Shown here piece by piece: positions 33,139 through 42,258 of a stretch of 64,000 nt of DNA; the stretch's first letter is position 1; the number at the start of each line of letters is the position of its first letter. Both the position numbers and the translations under genes were made by a program. This DNA is from Bifidobacterium moraviense (GTDB lineage: Bacteria > Actinomycetota > Actinomycetes > Actinomycetales > Bifidobacteriaceae), in the NCBI RefSeq assembly GCF_012932365.1, contig NZ_JAAIIH010000009.1, positions 32,424 through 96,423 on the forward strand, written 5' to 3'. Below the pieces are notes generated by a model. That model did not search any database and was not told the origin of the DNA. It saw only the letters and a list, made by a program, of their open reading frames with translations.

Positions 33139-34802
33139 AACGTCTGCAAGCCATACTGCCCGCGGCCATGGGACTGTTCACGCTGTTCTGGCTGGGCGAC
33201 AAGATCGGCTACCAGATACGCGCCGACCTGGATGAAGGCATGAGCGTGATTGACCTGATGAACAGGTTCTGGCTCGACCTGTACCATCCATTCCACCTGT
33301 CCACGAACCATACCGACCTGCTGTGCGGACTCGCCGCAACGGGCGTCGGCCTGCTGATCTGGGCATACAAGTACACGGCACGCCTGAACCTGCGCAGCGG
33401 CGAGGAACACGGCTCCGCACACTGGGGCACCCCGAAGGACATCAAACCGTTCATCGACCCCGTGGAATCCCACAACATCCGATTCACCGCGACCGAACGG
33501 CTCTCCATAGACACACGACGCACCCTGCGCAACCTCAACGCGCTCCTGCTTGGCTCATCAGGCTCCGGCAAAACCCGCTACTACGTCAAACCCAACCTAT
33601 TGTCCGTGGACATGAACTGGGCCGTCACCGACCCCAAAGGCGAACTCAAACGCGATACGGAACACGCCATGCGCGACCGCGGCTATCAGGTCAACACGCT
33701 CGACCTCATCCACCTCGACCGATCCGACCGGTTCAACCCCATGCGCTACATCGACTCCAAGGAACCCCAATCCGCGATCCTGCGCCTGACCGACAACCTC
33801 GTCACCAACGCCACCGGAGACCGCAAAACCGGAGACAGCTTCTGGCAGGACGCCGAAAAAGCACTCCTATGCGCCCTCATCGCATGGACCTACTACACCG
33901 AAAGCAACCCCACCCTCAACCAAGTCACCGACACCCTCGACCGCATGGGAGCCAGCGAACAAGACGAAGACAAGGAATACATCATCGACGCGCTCTTCGC
34001 CGAAACCCAAACCGAAATCCACCGCATGCGCGAACATCCCGACGACTACGACGCGGAAACCCGGAGAATGCTCGACGGGCTCGCGTTCGCATGCGCCCAA
34101 TACAACACGTTCCTCAAAGGCGCCGGCGAAACCAAGAAAAGCATCATCATCACCACCGGCGTCCACCTCGCACCCCTCCAAGTGCGCGAGGTACGCCGGA
34201 TTCTCGACGGCGACGACATCCGGCTCGAAACCCTCGACCAAGGCAAACGCATCATCTACCTCGAACTGCCCGACACCAATGCCACGTTCTCCTTCATCGC
34301 CAGCGTCTTCTACCAATGCCTCTTCGAAACGCTTGTACGCAAAGCCGACGCCCAACCCGACGGCGTGCTTGACCGCGACGTGCACTGCATGCTCGACGAA
34401 TTCGCCAACATCGGCAAGATCCCCAACTTCGTAAGGCTCATCGCCACCATACGAAGCCGACGCATCAGCTGCAGCATCATCCTTCAGACCGTCAGCCAAG
34501 GCAAAAGCCTCTATCGGGATGACTGGGAGACCATCGCCGGCAACTGCGACAGCCAGCTCTTCCTCGGCGGCAACGAACCCAGCACCACCAAATACATCAG
34601 CGACCGGCTCGGAGACCAAACCATCGACGTCATCGAAACCAGCGAAACCAAAGGCCTCAACGGCAGCTGGACACGCAGCACCCGCAAGAACGCGAGAAAA
34701 CTCCTCACCCCGGACGAACTCGGGCGCATCCCCACTAGCCAGTGCATCTACCTACTCAGAGGCATACCACCGTTCCTCAGCGAGAAGTTGTGTCATCTAT
34801 AG
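33135..34802 (+). CDS. VirD4/TraG-type type IV coupling protein
   Basis: Membrane ATPase of 555 residues that recruits the relaxosome and T4SS substrates. Two N-terminal membrane helices (about 5-25 and 60-80), Walker A GSSGSGKT at 140-147, VTDPKGEL, Walker B-like MLDEFANIG near 417, and an IILQTVSQGKSLY helicase-like motif. The usual C-terminal tail of the family after the RGIPPF segment is missing: the last codons (EKLCHL) and the stop are formed by a perfect palindrome (34785-34814). The truncation probably reflects insertion of the AT-rich cargo region downstream. Confidence 0.9.
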   Translation: MKRLQAILPAAMGLFTLFWLGDKIGYQIRADLDEGMSVIDLMNRFWLDLYHPFHLSTNHTDLLCGLAATGVGLLIWAYKYTARLNLRSGEEHGSAHWGTPKDIKPFIDPVESHNIRFTATERLSIDTRRTLRNLNALLLGSSGSGKTRYYVKPNLLSVDMNWAVTDPKGELKRDTEHAMRDRGYQVNTLDLIHLDRSDRFNPMRYIDSKEPQSAILRLTDNLVTNATGDRKTGDSFWQDAEKALLCALIAWTYYTESNPTLNQVTDTLDRMGASEQDEDKEYIIDALFAETQTEIHRMREHPDDYDAETRRMLDGLAFACAQYNTFLKGAGETKKSIIITTGVHLAPLQVREVRRILDGDDIRLETLDQGKRIIYLELPDTNATFSFIASVFYQCLFETLVRKADAQPDGVLDRDVHCMLDEFANIGKIPNFVRLIATIRSRRISCSIILQTVSQGKSLYRDDWETIAGNCDSQLFLGGNEPSTTKYISDRLGDQTIDVIETSETKGLNGSWTRSTRKNARKLLTPDELGRIPTSQCIYLLRGIPPFLSEKLCHL

Positions 34803-34814
34803 ATGACACAACTT
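34785..34814. repeat. Perfect 30-bp palindrome containing the coupling-protein stop
   Basis: Arms AAGTTGTGTCATCTA (34785-34799) and its exact complement (34800-34814) meet with no spacer. The stop codon of the coupling-protein gene is at the centre. The TGTCATCT/AGATGACA core is shared with palindromes of the RiPP island. It marks the switch from GC-rich transfer genes to AT-rich cargo. Possible terminator or insertion joint. Confidence 0.65.
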
Positions 34815-34843
34815 GTATGTATCGGTCAGTCTCTTGAATATGC

Positions 34844-35929
34844 ATGAAATCATGCATTAAATGCAAACAAAAAAAGATTATCCCGATATTGACGGTTCTC
34901 GCAGTGACGAGCTTGACGCTTCCTGCGAATGCATATGCGTATGGAAGCGACAATGTGGAGATGCAAGAGATCCAGCAGACGCTTCATCAGTATTCGCAAG
35001 AACTATTAGCCGAATATCATTCGCCGCGTACGAGGTCCAAACTGAACATCCCACTTACCGCGGAGGAACAAGCCAAAGAGGGTCTTATCAGCAAGAATGT
35101 TGAAGTCGTACCGACAATTAGAAGCATTCAATCATCAAATGACGGAGAGTATCTGATTGATGCAGATATGACCGTGAACGTGAGTCTGGACGCAGACTCG
35201 GATACTGTTATTTATGTTAATGGTAAGCGAACGGACCATCTTGACCAGAGTTGGACTTCTACGCATGTCATGGAGCTTGCCCATGTGGGAAGGCAGCGAG
35301 GGTATTCAATTATTAGCGACAAAGTGATTGATGAACAAGATTCACCGGAATATGCCGACGCATCGGATGAATTGCCGACCGAAGACAAAACACCTGCTTC
35401 TTTGGATGAAAATGGCGCATTAGAAAGTGAGGCACTCAATAAGGCTCAGACATATGCCTTCGGGGACAACTCCGTCGGAGTAAATTATATTAAGGCGATG
35501 AATTATGCCGATAAATGGACGAGTCCTGAAAATAAAGATAAAATGAATCCTGCGTATCCGTCTTTTGGCTCTAACTGTACAAATTTTGTCTCGCAGGCTC
35601 TTCATCAAGGCGGAATGACGCTGACGCGGCTATGGAATTACTCTACTGTAATGCCGGATAAGCTGACAACACGCGCTTGGATGAATGCGGATAGCAATTA
35701 TTCGTACATGAAGCATTATTCGCATAGTTATGACAGTTTGGATAATGTTTGGAAAGCATGGCAAGGCAGCATATTGTATGTCGATTGGACCTCAAATAAT
35801 GAAATCGATCACGCTATGTTCGTTGTGGGTGTCGTCGTAAAAAAACGGCAAAGCCAATCCAGTCATAGATCAGAAGACGGAGAATCGTCATCAAATCACG
35901 TTGACGGAGTCGTTGCAGCATGCCCATGA
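34844..35929 (+). CDS. Secreted putative amidase (Amidase_6-like), frameshifted near the C-terminus
   Basis: Exported protein of 361 residues as read. Signal peptide at 1-33 (IIPILTVLAVTSLTLPANAYA), a variable middle, and a C-terminal domain with YIKAMNYADKWTS, the Cys-containing GSNCTNFVSQAL and an IDHAMFVVGV segment, matching the putative amidase domain of secreted cysteine peptidases/amidases. After an A7 tract (35839-35845) the frame gives an unconvincing ending. One base fewer gives KNGKANPVIDQ and a natural ending at 35981. AT-rich and in the cargo region. A cell-wall or bacteriolytic role is possible. Confidence 0.8.
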   Translation: MKSCIKCKQKKIIPILTVLAVTSLTLPANAYAYGSDNVEMQEIQQTLHQYSQELLAEYHSPRTRSKLNIPLTAEEQAKEGLISKNVEVVPTIRSIQSSNDGEYLIDADMTVNVSLDADSDTVIYVNGKRTDHLDQSWTSTHVMELAHVGRQRGYSIISDKVIDEQDSPEYADASDELPTEDKTPASLDENGALESEALNKAQTYAFGDNSVGVNYIKAMNYADKWTSPENKDKMNPAYPSFGSNCTNFVSQALHQGGMTLTRLWNYSTVMPDKLTTRAWMNADSNYSYMKHYSHSYDSLDNVWKAWQGSILYVDWTSNNEIDHAMFVVGVVVKKRQSQSSHRSEDGESSSNHVDGVVAACP

Positions 35930-36001
35930 ACAAGGAAAAAATAATATGACCTGGTATGGGCTTCAATATCGTTATGACTGAGAAAATGGACTCTGGCTGT
36001 C

Positions 36002-36373
36002 ATGAAGAGTAAAAGGTATTTTCAGATTATATCAGTCATTGCCCTGATATATGTCTGCATGACGGGCGTACTGATGTTTCAGGTGTCCGCGGCATATTCT
36101 CAGTGGGAAGAAGACCAAGTTTTCTGGAATTTAGCGACTTTAGTCTCAGCAGAGACCGAAAAGGCGAATGCGCAAAAATTTGGATTAACTGAATTTGAAA
36201 GACCTGAACTTCCAGAATATGCAGATCCGTCTCATAAATACAGTATATTCGCATGGAAATTGCTGAAGGAGAAGAACGATATCATAGCGAGCGATGAGCT
36301 CATGAAGCAACAGACGGAATCTCATCTTGAATACGCGAACAGTGTTCTTAATGAATACAATCGTCGCAATTGA
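36002..36373 (+). CDS. Small membrane-anchored or secreted protein
   Basis: Protein of 123 residues with an N-terminal hydrophobic segment (YFQIISVIALIYVCMTGVLM) and a helical, charged remainder (KLLKEKNDIIASDELMKQQ). No family recognised and no clear ribosome site. AT-rich, 20 bases after the restored end of the amidase-like gene, and followed by a good terminator, so the two form a cargo unit. It could be an immunity or partner protein of the secreted amidase, by analogy with toxin-immunity pairs only. Confidence 0.6.
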   Translation: MKSKRYFQIISVIALIYVCMTGVLMFQVSAAYSQWEEDQVFWNLATLVSAETEKANAQKFGLTEFERPELPEYADPSHKYSIFAWKLLKEKNDIIASDELMKQQTESHLEYANSVLNEYNRRN

Positions 36374-36380
36374 TGAGATA

Positions 36381-36426
36381 AGGGCTATTCCATGAATTCT
36401 GTGGGATAGCCCTCGTCTTTTTATTC
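36381..36426 (+). terminator. Rho-independent terminator of the cargo unit
   Basis: AGGGCTATTCC (36381-36391) pairs with GGGATAGCCCT (36402-36412) apart from one G-T pair, followed by CGTCTTTTTATTCTTT. Typical stem and T-rich tail eight bases after the preceding stop. Confidence 0.82.
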
Positions 36427-36427
36427 T

Positions 36428-36592
36428 TTAGAGTCTCTTTAATCTGGTCAAGTTGACCAGCCCGGCCGTGACTGCCAACGACAGATTGGTCGAATTCAAC
36501 CGCAGGCTCCCTGATATGTTCGACATCGTCGAGACCGACTGGCCCGGAAACTCGACGAATACCGCAGCGCCGTCTCCTAGCCATTCTTGCAA
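36428..36592 (-). CDS. Possible small ORF downstream of the LRV/coiled-coil gene
   Basis: A leftward open frame of about 54 residues with a TTG start, right after the gene at 36600-37838. Its peptide includes GDGAAVFVEFPGQSVS and NISGSLRLNSTNLSLAVTAG, which looks more protein-like than random frames. No ribosome site and no recognised family. It could be a real small gene, a remnant, or chance. Confidence 0.3.
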   Translation of the reverse strand: MQEWLGDGAAVFVEFPGQSVSTMSNISGSLRLNSTNLSLAVTAGLVNLTRLKRL

Positions 36593-36599
36593 AGTGATG

Positions 36600-37838
36600 T
36601 TAACCCAGCTGGTCGGGAAATGAGGGGATTGCTGATTGCTCAGGCACCTCCCAAGTGGGATTGCCTTGCGTGACTGGCGAGGATAAACCTTCCGATGATG
36701 GTGCGGACTGTCGGTTCGATGATTGGGGATCCGATCCTGACTGTGTGAAACCATCCGAATGGTCCGCATCAGATGTATCCTCGTTCTCTACAGTCGTCAT
36801 GGAATCCCGGACGATTTGCATGACTTCGTTGAGGTCTTGGATGGTTCTGTCATAGACATCAAGACTCTGGTGGTCGCGCGTCATGAGTCGTGCATGGGTG
36901 ATCTGCTCATTGAGTCGTGTGCGGGTGTTGTCGTCTCTGACCTTGTTCTCGGATTCTTTGTAGAGCCTATCGGCGTCTTCAATGGTTTGACTCAGTACGT
37001 TCTGTGCGTTGTCGATCTGTTGTTGTTCGTGTGATGCCTTGACCGTGTCAACTGTGTCATGCAGGTTCCTGATCTGGGTTCTGAGCTGGTTGTTCTCTCT
37101 CCCTATTTCTGCACGATTGCGATCGAGACGGTCGGCCGTCAGACTCGGATTGCAATTTTCTGTTGAGATTGATGGCTGATATTGCATGATTTTGGCGAGC
37201 AGTTCCAAAGACTTGGGATCCTGCACGTCTTTATCCTGGAGCTTCACATATGGTTCCGCCTGTTTCAATGCCTTGTCCCATGCAATCCGCACTATGTCAG
37301 CTTGCTTGATTGCATGATTGCATGACGTGAGCGCCTCCTGATGGTCATAGTTCTTCTTCGCCATGACAAGGCCTGTGGTTAATCCCGTTGCGATGACCGA
37401 AGCGAGCATGATGCCGGCGATGCGGGTAAAAGGGATATGCCGATGGACGGCCACCTCATCCGCATTGTCAGCAGATAATTCCGCCAAGGGCGCATCATCC
37501 TCGACATGTTCTCCGTCCTCCATCGGCATGCCTACCGTCGTTCCCGTCCGCTTGCCGGGCTTGGAGGCGAGAGTGTTATTGCTCCTCGTATCGCAAGGCG
37601 GCTCATCGTCGATGATGGGTGTGATGGGCAGCAGCCGATGCTCGGGTTTCCTGTCGGGCAACGGTTCCGGTGGAGCCCCAGCGGTTTCAGGATCTGCAAT
37701 GGCATGCGCAGCCCACTGGTCGAGTTCCGGCCATGTACCGGGATGATCGCAGATTTGCGCAAGGAGATCCCAGTTGCCGGAATCGCTCATAAGATCGGAA
37801 AGCTCGCAAGGATCAAGTTTGGGATTGATGCGGCGCAT
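36600..37838 (-). CDS. Membrane protein with LRV-like N-terminus and coiled coil
   Basis: Protein of 412 residues at the end of the leftward T4SS operon. Residues 10-45 ([37 protein letters not shown]) resemble the variant leucine-rich repeat module of bifidobacterial proteins. A disordered acidic linker follows, then one membrane helix (about 137-158, [19 protein letters not shown]), then a long coiled coil (225-345) and a Ser/Pro-rich tail. It could span the wall and stabilise mating contacts. Function is not known. Starts 21 bases after the CHAP gene. Confidence 0.75.
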   Translation of the reverse strand: MRRINPKLDPCELSDLMSDSGNWDLLAQICDHPGTWPELDQWAAHAIADPETAGAPPEPLPDRKPEHRLLPITPIIDDEPPCDTRSNNTLASKPGKRTGTTVGMPMEDGEHVEDDAPLAELSADNADEVAVHRHIPFTRIAGIMLASVIATGLTTGLVMAKKNYDHQEALTSCNHAIKQADIVRIAWDKALKQAEPYVKLQDKDVQDPKSLELLAKIMQYQPSISTENCNPSLTADRLDRNRAEIGRENNQLRTQIRNLHDTVDTVKASHEQQQIDNAQNVLSQTIEDADRLYKESENKVRDDNTRTRLNEQITHARLMTRDHQSLDVYDRTIQDLNEVMQIVRDSMTTVENEDTSDADHSDGFTQSGSDPQSSNRQSAPSSEGLSSPVTQGNPTWEVPEQSAIPSFPDQLG

Positions 37839-37859
37839 GCTTCCTTCTTTCCCTCGGGA

Positions 37860-39452
37860 TTAGTGGATGTAAGTGATGCTGGGATTGTTGGCCTGCTTTT
37901 TGGTAAGGGTTCTGAGCCATGCGTATGGGAGGCCGCCGCCGGATTCGCTGACGACGATGCTGCCGTCGTCCTTGATTTCCTCGACGATGGCGACGTGTCC
38001 GTAATCGGCGCTTGCGCCGAGATAGCCTTTGGCGAAGCTCGCCACGTCGCCGAGCTGTATGCCGCCGCCCGTCGGGTATCCGAATTTTCTGGCGCTTGAC
38101 GCCCACATCCAGCCGTCGCCCATGTAACCGTCCACAGGTTTGCCGATCTGCAATCGGCGGGCGGCCGCCCACCATGTGCATTGGCCGATTTCATAGGTGG
38201 TGATCTTGCCTACGGGCGTGCCGGTCGCCGCCACGTCCACGTTTAGCGTTCCGGGCTGCATGACCAATGGCGGCGTGAGCTTGCCGATGGTTCGGCCTGC
38301 CGTGGCCGAGCAGCCGCCTCCCGCGTCGATGGCCAGCTTCACGTTGTCGAGATACCGTTTGGTGGTGTTGGGAATATCCGGGTATCTCATGAGATTGCCT
38401 TCGCCTGCGTTATGGGCGATGACCAAAGCCGTCAGATCGTCAAGCTCGGCGAACGGCATGCCCGGATGCTCGACTTTGAGTTGTTTGACGCCTTCCAGAC
38501 GGTTTTTCAGGTATATGCCGCCGTAATGAGCATGGACCATGGGGGCGGTAATGCCTTCAGGCGGCGTCTGGTCGGCGCCTTCGGGATGTACGCCGCGCCA
38601 TACGCTCCTGTTCATCTGCAACAATCCCCATGTTCCGCCGTTACTGTCGTCGGCATACGCATCCGGTCGGAAACCGGATTCCTGCTTCATGATCGCCGCG
38701 ATGAAATCAGCGCTTAATCCGCTCGATCGAGCCGCCTCACTAACCCATGGCTTCGCCTCGTCCGGGACTTCGATCACACGGGCCTCGCAGCCTCCGTCAT
38801 CTCCGACGGCAACGGTGGGGATGAACCACAGCAGCAGACTGAAGACCATCAGTACCGCCGCCGCGCCCAATAGAAATGGAATGCTGACCGCAGTTGATGC
38901 CGATGCCGCAACACCGGCCTTCACCGCCGTCATAGTCCGAGAAACCGTCTGCGTGACTTGTCGTGCAATCTGCGTCGAAGCTCTGGCAGCGGATTTGGTC
39001 CCGTGGACACCCGATCGTACGGTCTTGCCGAAACGCCTCGTACGTTTGGCACGAACCGAAGCCGTTCTTCCTGCCATGGCACGTGCCGTTGAACCTCTTG
39101 CGGCATGTCTTGTGCGAATAATGCCGGTCACGCCGTCGCGTACCCGGTCTGCAGGGACCATTGGCAACAACAGATCGTCGTCCTCGCTGGTCTCCGTCTG
39201 TGTCGATTGCGATTCAAGCACGGACCGTGTCGCCTTCACACCACGGTTCAAAGCGCTGACGGTTGTTGTGCCGATTGGGCGCGATGCTTCGGATTGACTA
39301 TTCCTGATGGTGGTTCGTGGCCATTTTAGCCCGGTCAGCATTGGGCCATGGGAGAGTCCATTGACATGACGGACTTTCAAGCCATGAATCGTGCCGTTCG
39401 GCCGAACGAGATTGCGTGTGGCGTGGAATGAGTCGGAGGTGACGGGTCTCAT
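37860..39452 (-). CDS. T4SS peptidoglycan hydrolase: SLT lysozyme plus CHAP amidase/endopeptidase
   Basis: Bifunctional wall hydrolase of 530 residues. Basic cytosolic N-terminus (1-190), one membrane helix (about 192-215, FLLGAAAVLMVFSLLLWFI), an SLT-like lysozyme domain (AAIMKQESGFRPDAYA with catalytic Glu, then GGTWGLLQMN) and a C-terminal CHAP domain with Cys in IGQCTWWAAARR and His in YGHVAIVEE. Such two-domain enzymes (CwlT/TcpG type) open the wall for Gram-positive conjugation machines. The start overlaps the VirB4 stop as ATGA. Confidence 0.9.
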   Translation of the reverse strand: MRPVTSDSFHATRNLVRPNGTIHGLKVRHVNGLSHGPMLTGLKWPRTTIRNSQSEASRPIGTTTVSALNRGVKATRSVLESQSTQTETSEDDDLLLPMVPADRVRDGVTGIIRTRHAARGSTARAMAGRTASVRAKRTRRFGKTVRSGVHGTKSAARASTQIARQVTQTVSRTMTAVKAGVAASASTAVSIPFLLGAAAVLMVFSLLLWFIPTVAVGDDGGCEARVIEVPDEAKPWVSEAARSSGLSADFIAAIMKQESGFRPDAYADDSNGGTWGLLQMNRSVWRGVHPEGADQTPPEGITAPMVHAHYGGIYLKNRLEGVKQLKVEHPGMPFAELDDLTALVIAHNAGEGNLMRYPDIPNTTKRYLDNVKLAIDAGGGCSATAGRTIGKLTPPLVMQPGTLNVDVAATGTPVGKITTYEIGQCTWWAAARRLQIGKPVDGYMGDGWMWASSARKFGYPTGGGIQLGDVASFAKGYLGASADYGHVAIVEEIKDDGSIVVSESGGGLPYAWLRTLTKKQANNPSITYIH

Positions 39453-41845
39453 TCGGGCTTCCGATCCTCGAATTTCGTGGTATACAGCCGGTAAAGCAGA
39501 CTATCGGCATCGATGCGCCCGTCGAACGGTATGAACGCGGTGCCACTCTTGGCCATGCCCTGACCGGGTTGCACCCCGGTGAAGAACGCCCGCTGCTCAT
39601 CGGACAGCCTCAGCAGTTCGCACAAGGCATCGGCATCCGTGGCGGTCTGGTTCAGCAGCAACAGGAAGTCGCTGTTCGCGAGCATCAGACGCGCATCCTG
39701 GTTGGCCAGCAGCTCCTCGATGTTCTGCGTGATGCCGGTGGGGCACAAGCCCCATTTACGGGCGCGCTTGTACAGGCGCAGGAAGTATTCGGCCGCATAC
39801 CGGTTCGAGAACAGCAGATGGAACTCGTCCACCCACAGCCAGGTGCGTCGGCCGAGACGGCGATTTCTGACGACCCGGTTCCATATCTGATCCAGAACGA
39901 CGAGCATGCCGAACGTGCGCAACCCCGTTCCCAGATTGGAAACGTCATAGACCAGGAACCGGCTGGACGTGTTCACATCGGTGGCATGAGCGAAGGCGTT
40001 CAGACTGCCGGTCGCGTAGATTTCCAATGCTCGCGCGGCATCACGGGCACCCGGCTCGTTCAAAGCCGCGAGACGATTATGCAGGGTGACGAGCGTGGGC
40101 ATGCCCAGTTCCGGATGTTCCCGCACCTCGCGATACATGCCGATGACCGTACGGTCGATCAGACTGCGCTGCATGCGGTCGATTCCGTCCTGTCCGCCGA
40201 TTAGCACGCCGAGCATGTTCAGCACGCTCGCGCATTTCGACCGGATCGGATCGCCTTCGGAATCATCCTCATACTCGATATCCAAAGCGTTGATATGCGC
40301 GCGCGACGATTCCCCGATCTCGACTCGCTCGCCGCCAAGACCGGTGCACAACGGCGTGAACTCACGTTCCGGGTCGATGACGATCAGATCATCGTCCGGA
40401 CGGGTCAGATAGATCTGGGTGATCTCGTTCTTCGCCGCCTGGCTCTTGCCTGACCCGGTCGTACCCAAAACGAATCCGTTGCCGTTCATGCCTTTCGTAC
40501 GGTCGATGACCACGGGATTGCCGGTGCGGGCGTTCGCCCCATGGAACACCCCGCCCGGCTCGAACAGCTCCTGCGACGTGAACGGTACCAAAATCGCCGC
40601 GCTCGACGTGGTCAGCGTGCGACGCATCGGCGGCAAAGGATTTCCCAATGGCAGCACGGCGTTCAGTCCCTCCACCTGCATGTAGGCCAAGGTCTCGGCC
40701 ACACATGACTGTCCATCGATCGCGGCCGTCACGTCACGGACCGTCTGGTCCAGTTGCTCGCGACTGTCCGCCGACACGTCCACGATCATGAGGGAATCCA
40801 CCAGACGGTCGCCGTTATGCTCCAGATCATCGCGCAGTTCGCCCGCCTGGGCCATGGATTCCTGAAGATCATGAGGCAGCATGTCCTCGGGCAGATGCTG
40901 TTTGCGGTTCTTGTGCCGCTCGTCGATGGCCTGCATGTCCATCTCGGCGATCGTCCGGTTCACGAGCTTCAACCCCTCGGCCTTGCCCCGCGGGGACAGA
41001 TGGATGCCGACCGTGATGTCCGCCTTGATGTCCGTGATGGACGACACCAGCTGATCGCTCAGATAATCCGGGAAATCACGCACCAAAAGACACTGATGCC
41101 ATACTTCCGTGGTGCCCGAGCTCAACCGGAGCCGACGGCGGTCCGACACGTCCACGGCGAACGGGGCCACGTAATCCTTCGTGGACATGCCATGCGATTT
41201 CAGGAAGCCGTCCTCGGTGAACGGGAACCGGACACCGTGCCGCAGCATCCCGTGCAGCACCGCCAGACGCGACTGACGGTTCAAACGGACGCCGACGCAT
41301 CCGCCCACCGATCGCAGTTGCGCCGTGGCACGTAACGCGGCACGGTTCAGCAGCGTGACCGCACGTTCCCCATCCCGCTCGCGCAGCGTCAACGTCAGAT
41401 ACTTGTCCGTTACCGCGCCCTGCGAACGGCCGGCGAGACGCCGACGCACATTGCGGTTGAAGTCCCCGCGCAATCCATCCAACGCATCGCCTCGGAGCGG
41501 CATGGCGATGCTACGCGTCACCTCCTCGGGATCCAGCATGCGCGTGGCGACCGTGATTTGGACACCCATGTTCTCGCCGACCGAATTCAGGAAACGACCC
41601 CACCGGTCCACGACGTCCAGCTGCTGATCCTGGGTCGCGACCTGATAATTGATGTCGCTGATTCGCAGAGACACGCTCCACCGATCGCCGCCAAGGAACG
41701 CGATGCCATTGGACAGCATCGAATCATAGCCAAGCAGCTCCTTCGATGAACGAGGCATGCGGCGATTCCCGGACCGCCGGTTCCCGGCCTTTCCGTGTCG
41801 CTTGCCGTTGCCTTTGACCGCCTTGCTGCCGCTGATGTCAGACAT
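39449..41845 (-). CDS. VirB4/TrsE-type T4SS ATPase
   Basis: Cytosolic or membrane-peripheral secretion ATPase of 798 residues. Basic N-terminus, VirB4 N-domain (60-400), then Walker A GTTGSGKS near residue 465, DDDLIVIDPERE Walker B-like segment, and C-terminal LWVDEFHLLF and GITQNIEELLAN motifs. It powers assembly and substrate transfer through the mating channel. It overlaps the PrgI-like gene upstream by eight bases and the hydrolase gene downstream. It is the most conserved T4SS marker of the element. Confidence 0.92.
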   Translation of the reverse strand: MSDISGSKAVKGNGKRHGKAGNRRSGNRRMPRSSKELLGYDSMLSNGIAFLGGDRWSVSLRISDINYQVATQDQQLDVVDRWGRFLNSVGENMGVQITVATRMLDPEEVTRSIAMPLRGDALDGLRGDFNRNVRRRLAGRSQGAVTDKYLTLTLRERDGERAVTLLNRAALRATAQLRSVGGCVGVRLNRQSRLAVLHGMLRHGVRFPFTEDGFLKSHGMSTKDYVAPFAVDVSDRRRLRLSSGTTEVWHQCLLVRDFPDYLSDQLVSSITDIKADITVGIHLSPRGKAEGLKLVNRTIAEMDMQAIDERHKNRKQHLPEDMLPHDLQESMAQAGELRDDLEHNGDRLVDSLMIVDVSADSREQLDQTVRDVTAAIDGQSCVAETLAYMQVEGLNAVLPLGNPLPPMRRTLTTSSAAILVPFTSQELFEPGGVFHGANARTGNPVVIDRTKGMNGNGFVLGTTGSGKSQAAKNEITQIYLTRPDDDLIVIDPEREFTPLCTGLGGERVEIGESSRAHINALDIEYEDDSEGDPIRSKCASVLNMLGVLIGGQDGIDRMQRSLIDRTVIGMYREVREHPELGMPTLVTLHNRLAALNEPGARDAARALEIYATGSLNAFAHATDVNTSSRFLVYDVSNLGTGLRTFGMLVVLDQIWNRVVRNRRLGRRTWLWVDEFHLLFSNRYAAEYFLRLYKRARKWGLCPTGITQNIEELLANQDARLMLANSDFLLLLNQTATDADALCELLRLSDEQRAFFTGVQPGQGMAKSGTAFIPFDGRIDADSLLYRLYTTKFEDRKPE

Positions 41846-42218
41846 GACGACGTGCCTTCCTTCCCTTGATTCGTCTACGGGTCTTCTCCTTCAACGACGG
41901 TTTGCCGGGAAACCTCGCGGGAACATAGGATTCAAGCAGATAGACCTTCGGACCGAAACGCTGGCGCAGCATGTATCCCAGATACCGTTCAGGCTTCAGT
42001 CCCTTCGGACGCCACCAGCCCCACAGCGCGAACGGCAGGCACACCGCAAACAGCAGATACGACCCTAGATCGGACAGTCCCAACGACCAGAACAACGCCG
42101 CCTCGCCTCCGCCCAGGACGAGCATGCACGCGGCGGCCGCCAGTTGGCGCCAGCTCAGGCCCCACATCACCTTCGCCTCGACATTGGCGATCTCCTTATA
42201 TACGCGCATCTGCAGCAT
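41838..42218 (-). CDS. PrgI-family T4SS membrane protein (VirB3-like)
   Basis: Protein of 126 residues. The N-terminus MRVYKEIANVEAKVMWGLSWRQL is typical of PrgI, followed by two membrane helices (26-48, 52-70) and a basic tail. PrgI-like proteins sit beside VirB4 in Gram-positive conjugation systems and correspond to VirB3. AAAGGATTC precedes the ATG. The stop overlaps the VirB4 start. Confidence 0.85.
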   Translation of the reverse strand: MLQMRVYKEIANVEAKVMWGLSWRQLAAAACMLVLGGGEAALFWSLGLSDLGSYLLFAVCLPFALWGWWRPKGLKPERYLGYMLRQRFGPKVYLLESYVPARFPGKPSLKEKTRRRIKGRKARRHV

Positions 42219-42258
42219 GAAAGAATCCTTTCCGATTGGGTCCGGTTGTGGTAGGCGG

